This document shows positions 57,427 through 64,000 of a stretch of 64,000 nt of DNA, piece after piece. Both the position numbers and the translations under genes were made by a program. Below the pieces are notes generated by a model. It saw nothing but the letters and a program-made list of their open reading frames with translations, had not been told where the DNA came from and did no database searches. Within the stretch, counting starts at the first letter, position 1. Every line of letters starts with the position of its first letter. Source of the stretch: Caldicellulosiruptor kronotskyensis 2002 (GTDB lineage: Bacteria > Bacillota > Thermoanaerobacteria > Caldicellulosiruptorales > Caldicellulosiruptoraceae); assembly GCF_000166775.1 (NCBI RefSeq), contig NC_014720.1:2698001-2762000 (forward strand), in the 5' to 3' direction.

Positions 57427-58630
57427 ATGCAGAACTTAACAGCACATTTAAACATGATAAGGGCGATGAAAATGAAACCTAACTTTTCAGAACTTGCAAG
57501 AATATATGGGATGGATAGAAGAACAGTTAAAAAATATTATGAGGGTTATGAAGGAAAACCTAAGAATAGAAATAAACCAAGTAAATTGGACAAATACTAT
57601 GATGAGATAAAATCAAAGCTTGCTATCAAAGGAGTTACAGTCAAGGGTGTTTATGAGTATTTAAAATCAAAAGATGAGACAATAGGAACATATTCAAACT
57701 TCAATAAGTATGTTAAGAAAAAAGGATTAAAGCCAGAGAAGAAAATAAAAGGTCACCCAAGATTTGAGACAGATCCAGGTGAGCAAGCGCAAGTTGATTG
57801 GAAAGAGAATATAAAGCTTGTCTCAAGAAATGGAGAGGAGTTTATCATTAATGTTCTTGATTTTAAATTAGGTTATTCAAGATATTGCTGCTTTGAGATA
57901 AACAGGACAAAAACTCAAGAAGAATTAATAGAAACTCTAAGTAAGAATATTCAAAGATATAGGCGGAGTACCGAGAGAGATTTTATTTGACAATACAGCA
58001 GCAGTTGTTGATATAACAGGTGAGAAAATTAAAGTAAATTCAAGATTTAAAAGTTTTGCAAAAGACTTTGGGTTTGAAGTGAAACTGTGCAAACCAAGAC
58101 ATTCGTACACAAAAGGAAAAGTTGAAGCAGCAAACAAGTTCATAGATTGGATACTGCCATATCAGGGTGAATTTGAAACAGAAGAGGACTTAGTAAGGAT
58201 AATAAAAGAGATAAACGCAAAGGTCAATATGCAGCCAAATCAAACAACTCAAGTTCCACCTGCTCTTCTGTTTCAAAAAGAAAAAGAGTATTTACAACCC
58301 TTGCCAGACAAAAGGTTAATAGACAGTTACCTAAATTCCGACAAGTCAGTTAAAGTCCAAAAGGACTCTCTGATTTACTACAAGGGAAGTAAATACTCTG
58401 TTCCACCCGAATACATAGGAAAGACAGTCCAAGTAAAGGAGGTGGAAAACAAAATTTATATTTATTATAACACAAACCTGTTAAGGATACATGTTATTGA
58501 TGAAAAAAATATCAATTATCACGATGAAGATTACAAACAGCTAATGCTAATGAGAGTTGGTCAAAGAGAAGAGCTTAACAAGATATGTGAGGAAAACCTA
58601 AAGAAATTTGATAATCTGTTGAAAACCTAA
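57427..58630 (+). pseudogene. istA: IS21 transposase IstA, frameshifted
   Basis: The first part (57427-57990) has an N-terminal helix-turn-helix (NFSELARIYGMDRRTVKKYY) and the first DDE region (DPGEQAQVDWKENIK, with the first Asp in QVDW). At about 57955-57965 the frame shifts by one base; the other frame continues IGGVPREILFDNTAAVVDIT (second Asp in FDNTAAV) and HSYTKGKVEAANKFIDWILP (catalytic Glu), to 58630. Loss of one base is enough to explain it. AGGAGG precedes the start. Confidence 0.85.
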
Positions 58631-58650
58631 AGAAAGGAGAAAATCTAAAA

Positions 58651-59415
58651 ATGAGCAACTATGTGAAACTACTTAACAACTTAGAAGAGTTAGGTCTTCA
58701 CAACATAAAGAATAACCTTGACAAATACTTAGATTTAGTGGCAAGCGGAGAAAAAAGTATGACAGATGCATTATATGAACTTAGTAATTTAGAGATAAAA
58801 GCCAAAGAAGAAAGGGCGATATTAGGATGTGTGAGGGTGGCAAATTTCCCATTTATAAAAGGTATAGAAGATTTTGATTTTTCATTTCAGCCAAGTATAA
58901 ACAAGCAACAGATAATGGACTTAATGAGTTTGAGATTTTTAGAAGGTAATGAAAATATACTATTTGTCGGAACACCAGGGGTAGGGAAAACGCATCTAGC
59001 CACAGCAATAGGTATAGAGTGTGCAAAACGAAGGTATTCAACGTATTTTATACATTTTCAAGAGTTAATAGCTCAGCTAAAAAAAGCACTGATAGAGAAC
59101 AGATTAGAATACAGGCTTAAACATTTTTCAAAATATAAAGTTTTAATAATAGATGAGATAGGTTATTTGCCAATAGACAATGATGGAGCAAATTTATTTT
59201 TCCAGCTGATATCGAGCAGATATGAGAAGAGCAGTACAATAATAACAACTAATGTTGTATTCTCAGAATGGGGAGAGATATTTGGTGGAGCGACAATAGC
59301 AAATGCAATTTTAGATAGGCTACTGCATCATTCTTACGTGATTTTTATAAAAGGTCCTTCATACAGGTTACAGTCAAAAACAGCATATTTTAGCAATACA
59401 AACCAGCAAAGTTAA
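58651..59415 (+). CDS. istB: IS21 ATP-binding helper protein IstB
   Basis: A 254-residue AAA+ ATPase of the DnaC/IstB family: Walker A VGTPGVGKTHLATAIG, Walker B VLIIDEIGYLP, sensor 1 STIITTNVVFSEW and the arginine finger region ILDRLLHHS. It remodels target DNA for IstA. It starts 20 bp after istA with AAAGGAG upstream and looks intact. Confidence 0.95.
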   Translation: MSNYVKLLNNLEELGLHNIKNNLDKYLDLVASGEKSMTDALYELSNLEIKAKEERAILGCVRVANFPFIKGIEDFDFSFQPSINKQQIMDLMSLRFLEGNENILFVGTPGVGKTHLATAIGIECAKRRYSTYFIHFQELIAQLKKALIENRLEYRLKHFSKYKVLIIDEIGYLPIDNDGANLFFQLISSRYEKSSTIITTNVVFSEWGEIFGGATIANAILDRLLHHSYVIFIKGPSYRLQSKTAYFSNTNQQS

Positions 59416-59494
59416 GTTTATTTTTTGTACATTTTTATTTTCGATTTTTTGTTCATTTTGATATTGACATTTACACTATAACATAGTTAAGTTA

Positions 59495-59740
59495 AATTAT
59501 AGAACCAAATTTGCATATGAACCAGATAGTGCATTATGGTTTGTTAATGAAAACTTGGTGTATATGTATTCAAAAATAATAATTTTAGTTTTGATGTAGA
59601 TGGTAGACTTAATAATTTACTGAATCCGAAAAAATTAAACTTGAACGATATAATTACCTTGAAAAAAGAAGACGCTTTAGATGTAAAAGCAAGATTATTA
59701 TCTTTGTTAATTCAAACTTATGCTCTTATAGATTTTAAGG
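59495..59740 (+). pseudogene. Secreted-protein gene remnant ending at a CRISPR repeat
   Basis: Frame 1 reads YRTKFAYEPDSALWFVNENL then VYMYS; after a one-base shift it continues KNNNFSFDVDGRLNNLLNPK, LNLNDIITLKKEDALDVKAR and LLSLLIQTYALIDFKG. The coding stretch ends where the lone CRISPR repeat begins at 59741. The 5' part was lost through the IS21 insertion. The type of sequence resembles the island's other exported proteins. Confidence 0.5.
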
Positions 59741-59769
59741 GTTTGTACCTCCCCTTTGGGGATTGAAAT
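59741..59769 (+). repeat. Orphan CRISPR repeat
   Basis: Twenty-nine bases match the common 30-nt repeat with one G deleted (GTTTGTACCTCCCC for GTTTGTAGCCTCCCC) and the last C changed to T. There is no leader and no second repeat within several hundred bases. Terminal change C to T is also seen in array 1. It is probably a displaced trailer-end repeat of array 3. Confidence 0.9.
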
Positions 59770-59824
59770 AACTTAATATAAATATTAAAATCAAATAAAA
59801 GTAAAAAATAGGGGAGTTGATATT

Positions 59825-62203
59825 ATGAAGATTAAATTAAAGACAAAGTTAATTGTATCATTGGCAGTAGTGGTGACATTTGTTATAGTGACTTTATTAA
59901 GTCCTGTATTTTATAATTGTAGCCAAAAGTCAAGCGTTAAGCAGGATATTACCAGCCAGCAACCTACAGATAGTAATACCCAAACAGAAAAATCGACTTT
60001 TGATACAGATAAGTTGTTCAACTGGATGAATATATTTAAAGCATATGCAGATAATACAAATAGCAACAGCGATGGTAATATAGATAATGAGGTAGTTGAT
60101 GAAGCACCATATATGGTTCCAGTATGGCAGCCAGGAGAGATTAATCCAGTAATATATCAGAAGAACGGTAAGTTGTATAGGTTAAATGATATTTCTGTAG
60201 AAACTCTGGCTAAATATTGCAGGATATTGTATGAGATGGAACTAGATGATGCAGAATCCAAATATGATATTGATAAGGATTATCCGACTATGGATAAACC
60301 AATAATTGGATGGGGTTTACTTTATCGCAGAATAGGACAGCCGTTTTATGATATAGGCAGCTATTCAAGTATAGATTATAAAGTTAAAAATTCTTTTATG
60401 GAGAGATTGGTAGCATCGTGGTATAATTATCGTTATAATTGGTTTTCAGCAATTACACCTATTAAGCTTAATTGTAACACATTAAATACAACTTATCTGT
60501 ATGACAATCAGTATATAAGCAAAAATAGAAGAGAATTTTATATGAAATGTGATTTGGTTTTGGAGGTAGAGCCAGATTTAAATAGAGCACAAGATAGATT
60601 CCCTGATTATTTACAGCTATCAAAGGTAGGATCATTTAGTGAAAGCAATGTTAAGGCTGAATTACTACCTTGGAAGTATTTTGACATGACAAGAGCATAC
60701 ACTTATCTTTCTGTAAGATTTCTCAAGGATTTTGATATAAAAGTTTATAATAAATTGGCTTCTATAATTAAAAAATATAAAATGTCGCTGGGTAAAGATG
60801 CATTTGTGTCTGTAAAAATGTCAAGCATGCCTCTCAAGCAAGGAAAATATTATTCAGGACAGCAATTTACAATAAGTTTAAAGTTTATGTATATTAAACC
60901 TACGCTTGATATAAAACCGACCAAAGCAAAAATACCAAAAGTAAAATCTAATAGTGGGTATTTAATATATAAAGTTCAACTTGAACCATATACAATCTCA
61001 TTTGAGAAAGTATACAGTATAACAGAACTATATTCCAAGCAGGATTTAAGACCATTATTAACAGAACTAGGCAAAATTTATAAGGCAATAGGAAGCGGTA
61101 AGATAAGCGCAAAAGGGTATTTTGAATTTTTAAAGAGAGCAAAACTAACAAGTGGGCAGTCTAATGAATATTTTAAAAATGCATCCAAGTTGGGAGACTC
61201 CTATTTAAATTTAGGCAAATCAAAGCAGCCATTATATGTAGTTACAACATCAACTTCGACATTCAGGGCAGCTTGTTTAAGCTATAAGAGAAAGTATATT
61301 GTAGATATATTCTATGATATTTTAAACAAGATGGACTATTTAGATGATTTTAAGTCTGCATGGAATTTAGGAGCTAAATATGCTAGTGCAGTTTACAATA
61401 CACCAGATCAGAAAACATTTGATCCAATAAATCTACTAGATCATAAAATATCACAGGATCTTTATCCAGTATTTGTAGCAGGAAAAGTGCCTATAGGGAA
61501 GGTTGGATTTGCAGGATACAATTTTGAGGATCAAGTAGGTAAGCATATAGGAAAAGGTTATTATTATGCACCAGAATATTATACATTAATAGAAGCAATG
61601 AATAAAAAGATTGCTGACAAGTCAATATTAAGCAAATATTATAATATAGAATATTTTACAATACCGATTTTTGTTGAAGCAAATTCCACAAAAGATTATA
61701 AGAATTTAGTACCAGCAGCAATGCCACATTTATACAATGTAATGGTTATTTCTAGCAGATATCCAGAGCTTGATAATAACGGCAAGCCATTTAAGTTTAG
61801 ATCACAGGATTCTGGTGCTTTAATTAGTACATTTCCAATAATCTTTAGATTTTTCCCAGAGTTTGTAAATAAAGACAAAACAACATACCCATATTTTGCA
61901 GTAGAGTCTATAATAGTCGATGGAGTAACATTTAATAATAAACCAACAATACCATTATCAGATGGTAAGATAGCAAAAGATTGGATAGAGTTAATACCGA
62001 GATGGTGGTGGTCTAATTTGGCGGTGAAGTCAGATATAGAGCAAGGTAAAGATTTAGAAACTGTTGGTATAATAGTTAAACCAGGTTATTCGATTACAAA
62101 AAAAGAAATAGAAGTAGCAAAGAAACAATCAATTACACAGGATATAATTCTAAAGAAAGCCAAATATTTTGGTTCAATTTTAGGTAGTGCTTTTGAGAAA
62201 TAA
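59825..62203 (+). CDS. Large exported protein of unknown function
   Basis: A 792-residue protein with an N-terminal export signal (LIVSLAVVVTFVIVTLLSPV then FYNCS; the Cys at about 32 does not fit a clear lipobox), a Ser/Thr/Gln-rich linker to residue 90, and a long region with many Tyr, Lys and Ile and no known motif. GGGGAGTT lies before ATG 59825, only 55 bp after the orphan CRISPR repeat. Style and codon use match the 982-residue protein at 49137. I do not recognise a family. Confidence 0.7.
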   Translation: MKIKLKTKLIVSLAVVVTFVIVTLLSPVFYNCSQKSSVKQDITSQQPTDSNTQTEKSTFDTDKLFNWMNIFKAYADNTNSNSDGNIDNEVVDEAPYMVPVWQPGEINPVIYQKNGKLYRLNDISVETLAKYCRILYEMELDDAESKYDIDKDYPTMDKPIIGWGLLYRRIGQPFYDIGSYSSIDYKVKNSFMERLVASWYNYRYNWFSAITPIKLNCNTLNTTYLYDNQYISKNRREFYMKCDLVLEVEPDLNRAQDRFPDYLQLSKVGSFSESNVKAELLPWKYFDMTRAYTYLSVRFLKDFDIKVYNKLASIIKKYKMSLGKDAFVSVKMSSMPLKQGKYYSGQQFTISLKFMYIKPTLDIKPTKAKIPKVKSNSGYLIYKVQLEPYTISFEKVYSITELYSKQDLRPLLTELGKIYKAIGSGKISAKGYFEFLKRAKLTSGQSNEYFKNASKLGDSYLNLGKSKQPLYVVTTSTSTFRAACLSYKRKYIVDIFYDILNKMDYLDDFKSAWNLGAKYASAVYNTPDQKTFDPINLLDHKISQDLYPVFVAGKVPIGKVGFAGYNFEDQVGKHIGKGYYYAPEYYTLIEAMNKKIADKSILSKYYNIEYFTIPIFVEANSTKDYKNLVPAAMPHLYNVMVISSRYPELDNNGKPFKFRSQDSGALISTFPIIFRFFPEFVNKDKTTYPYFAVESIIVDGVTFNNKPTIPLSDGKIAKDWIELIPRWWWSNLAVKSDIEQGKDLETVGIIVKPGYSITKKEIEVAKKQSITQDIILKKAKYFGSILGSAFEK

Positions 62204-62207
62204 TGTG

Positions 62208-62250
62208 GCACACAGGGTTACTAATATTAGTATAGTAACCCTGTGTGTGC
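62208..62250 (+). terminator. Hairpin after the large exported protein gene
   Basis: GCACACAGGGTTACTA pairs with TAGTAACCCTGTGTGTGC in a long, nearly perfect stem with a short AT loop, starting 5 nt after the stop. The T run is weak. Confidence 0.7.
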
Positions 62251-62305
62251 ATGTTTATATATTTAGTACAAGCAACTAATATTAAGTCTGGAGGTGCATA
62301 GTTGC

Positions 62306-62707
62306 ATGAATCAATTTTTAAAGGTTAATCTTGGGAAAAGAGTAAGGATAGTGGTTAAATTTGCTATGGTTGCTGTTATGATAACTGTTGTTTTTGGTTT
62401 ATTTAAGCCTTGTATTGTTAAAGCAGAGAAAGATGATAAGGAATTAAAATTCAATTACATAAAACAGATTGATATTAATTCCAATTTTGTTGATGAAAGC
62501 AACCTTGAGGAGCTAATTCCTGAGTATTACAGAAAACTTGCATGACGTGCTGTTTTTGAAACAAACAGTGACGGCAAGGAAAAATTACAAAAATTTATTG
62601 AAGCAAGATACATACTTCTTTGCATCTCATCTGACTCTGATACAGCCACAATCGGAAATTTTAAACTTTTAGAGGATGAACATTACAAAGTAGATATGAT
62701 TTGTTGA
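62306..62707 (+). pseudogene. Small exported protein gene with an in-frame TGA
   Basis: ATG 62306 (GGAGGTG upstream) begins a signal peptide (VVKFAMVAVMITVVFGLFKP then CIVKAE) and a short mature part that stops at TGA 62543-62545. The same frame continues with RAVFETNSDGKEKLQKFIEA, YILLCISSDSDTATIGNFKL and stops at 62707. CGA to TGA would explain the break. The intact protein would have 133 residues. Family unknown. Confidence 0.6.
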
Positions 62708-62776
62708 GGCAGATAAAGAAAGTTATTCCCTGCATCATAATTTCAGATACATTCAAACATAATTCATAGACTAACT

Positions 62777-62923
62777 CTACCAAGATTTTTGTAACCCTTT
62801 TTTAAACCCATTTAAAATTCCCTTTATTAGAATCGAAAGGCATAAAACTGTAGCAAATATCTTAAAGCCGCCAACTATACCATTTAACATAATAGATGCA
62901 CCAAGCAAACTGCCAATTGACAT
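62777..62923 (-). CDS. Small membrane protein
   Basis: A 48-residue frame with ATG 62923 behind GGTGGGGTGA encodes one long hydrophobic helix (MLNGIVGGFKIFATVLCLSI) and a basic tail (KGILNGFKKGLQKSW). It runs in the same direction as the Csx1-like gene, about 130 bp after it. It could be a membrane peptide or toxin; no family recognised. Confidence 0.45.
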   Translation of the reverse strand: MSIGSLLGASIMLNGIVGGFKIFATVLCLSILIKGILNGFKKGLQKSW

Positions 62924-63055
62924 ATCTCATCACCCCACCAAAATATATTCTCCTCTTATTATATAATACTTCCTTTTTAATTTTTCAGACCAAAAATTGT
63001 GCGAACTTGAACCCAGATTATACCAAAGAAATTTTTAATAAATATTCCCCCGTTG

Positions 63056-64000
63056 CTACTCTATCCTGTCTTTCAGCCAGCAGTTAATTACGTTTAAATT
63101 TGTATTAAACGCATATCTTACAAATGTATTTTTTCCATCTGTTCTTATCTCTGTAACATTTCTTTCAAATCCGCTGTGTGCAAAGTAATTCCTGTCAATA
63201 GGTTCGCCTGGCAACTTTTGAGGGTCAATTATTTTATAAAGACCTGTCCAGTTATCTATGTCACCAATTTGTTCTAACATCTTTTGTGTATTTGATATTT
63301 CATTGCTCAACATCACATAGTTTGTCGGAAGCCTAAATATTGTATAAATCTCAAAAAAGTTTCTCTTAATCAAATCAAGATCAATTCCTGTGTCCTGGCA
63401 GAACATAGTGATATTATATTTTTCAAGCACATTTACAATTCCTATGTAAAACCCTAAACTCAAAATGGCATCTATATAAGCCCTTTTGTTAAGATTTGGT
63501 GATTTTTGGTAGTCGCTACTGAGCTTTTCTTTGGCATTTTCGATAAGTTGTAAAATTTCATCTTTAATTTCATTTACACTGTGGTAGTGCTGATAGTAAA
63601 GATAAAGTGGCACGTTGTTTTTTATAGCCGAAAACAAAAGACAAAACATCTCTATCTTTTCCCTGAGCTTTTTTCTTTTTTCTCTTACCTGCTGCTTGAC
63701 CTTTACTGCTTCTTGCCCTTTTATTTGCTTATTTTCTGGGTCGGGATAAATATTTCTCAAAAATGAAAAGTTGAACTCTGCAGCCTCTTTTCGTTTAACT
63801 GGCGAAGAAAAAAATGCTGTAAAATTTTGTTGTTGAATATGTATTTCGAAATTGTTTGCAGAACTGCCTATAATCGGGTCAGAAAATACTAAAAAAATCT
63901 TTGGCAATTTGTGCACATCCATCCACTCCATAAGATTAGAAAATACAGCAAAGTGTCTTGCTGCCTCTAAAATTGCAGAAATATAAATATTGTGCCCGCT
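63056..64000 (-). CDS. csx1: Csx1-like CARF-HEPN ribonuclease (5' end outside window)
   Basis: The - strand frame is open to the window edge, so the N-terminus is incomplete. The upstream residues SGHNIYISAILEAARHFAVF look like the second CARF motif region that binds cyclic oligoadenylate. The C-terminal part carries the HEPN active site RNYFAHSG (R-X4-H) followed by FERNV, the common end of the Csx1 family. The middle is helical. Csx1 is switched on by the messenger made by type III Cas10 and cuts RNA non-specifically. The type III genes are expected beyond the window. Confidence 0.8.
   Translation of the reverse strand, partial: SGHNIYISAILEAARHFAVFSNLMEWMDVHKLPKIFLVFSDPIIGSSANNFEIHIQQQNFTAFFSSPVKRKEAAEFNFSFLRNIYPDPENKQIKGQEAVKVKQQVREKRKKLREKIEMFCLLFSAIKNNVPLYLYYQHYHSVNEIKDEILQLIENAKEKLSSDYQKSPNLNKRAYIDAILSLGFYIGIVNVLEKYNITMFCQDTGIDLDLIKRNFFEIYTIFRLPTNYVMLSNEISNTQKMLEQIGDIDNWTGLYKIIDPQKLPGEPIDRNYFAHSGFERNVTEIRTDGKNTFVRYAFNTNLNVINCWLKDRIE

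Larger units (their letters stand above)
57340..59480 (+). mobile_element. IS21-family insertion sequence
   Basis: Two genes, istA and istB, lie between AT-rich ends with inverted AAAAATGTAC (left, about 57342) and GTACATTTTT (right, about 59427). At both ends the TGTACAxxxx motif recurs (right end TTGTACATTTT, TTGTTCATTTT, TTGACATTTACA), matching the multiple terminal repeats of IS21. Exact outer ends are approximate. istA carries a frameshift, so the copy is probably immobile. Confidence 0.88.

Noticed and set aside
59495-59769. Reading frame running into the orphan CRISPR repeat as an intact gene
   Set aside because: It needs a frameshift, has no start, and its last residues are the repeat itself, so the gene is truncated.
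62306-62707. In-frame TGA as a selenocysteine codon
   Set aside because: No selenocysteine insertion hairpin is evident after the TGA, and a simple CGA to TGA change explains it.

Overview
The window is AT-rich DNA from a Gram-positive anaerobe. A Clostridia-type thermophile, most likely Caldicellulosiruptor, fits best. The support is the gene mix (HydE hydrogenase maturase, a Bce-type antimicrobial-peptide module, class A PBP, type I-B cas genes), the strong AGGAGG ribosome sites and the CRISPR repeat ending in ATTGAAAC. The genus call is inference; no marker gene was compared.

Region 1 (1-8060) holds two envelope-stress modules on the + strand. One is an ABC-2 permease pair followed by a DesK/NarL-type two-component system. 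The other is a complete BceRS-BceAB-like set. Region 2 (8060-14700) holds decayed arsP and araC copies, a PIN-domain toxin-antitoxin pair, the intact arsR-arsP-thioredoxin operon with a possible RNA switch in its leader, an IS607-family element and an AraC regulator. Region 3 (14800-19140) has queF under a preQ1-I riboswitch, a membrane-anchored acetyltransferase, about 2 kb of gene remains, and a second queF copy that matches from the start codon through the terminator but has no riboswitch. Region 4 (19147-26720) is ordinary: Uma2 nuclease, MFS exporter, HydE, PBP1A and two hypothetical proteins.

Region 5 (26900-48034) is a defence region. Three CRISPR arrays (11, 24 and 9 repeats) share one repeat and one leader. 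The leader carries a consensus promoter and a 12-bp inverted repeat. Between arrays 1 and 2 lies a type I-B operon, cas8b-cas7-cas5-cas3-cas4-cas1-cas2, with no cas6 in the window. Between arrays 2 and 3 lies a tight operon of a coiled-coil protein, an Hsp70-like ATPase, a predicted HEAT-repeat protein and a metallo-beta-lactamase/beta-CASP nuclease. I know of no described system with this composition, and it is the best candidate here for a new one. A ruined methyltransferase-like gene lies upstream of it.

Region 6 (48035-62950) is a very AT-rich island. It has two large secreted proteins (one with a transglutaminase-like triad), several broken relatives, and nested insertion sequences (IS110, IS21, IS256 and two other DDE elements). 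Its first 11.7 kb lies between the last repeat of array 3 and a lone degenerate CRISPR repeat, with genes truncated at both junctions. The window ends inside a Csx1-like CARF-HEPN ribonuclease gene on the - strand, so a type III CRISPR locus may lie beyond the edge.
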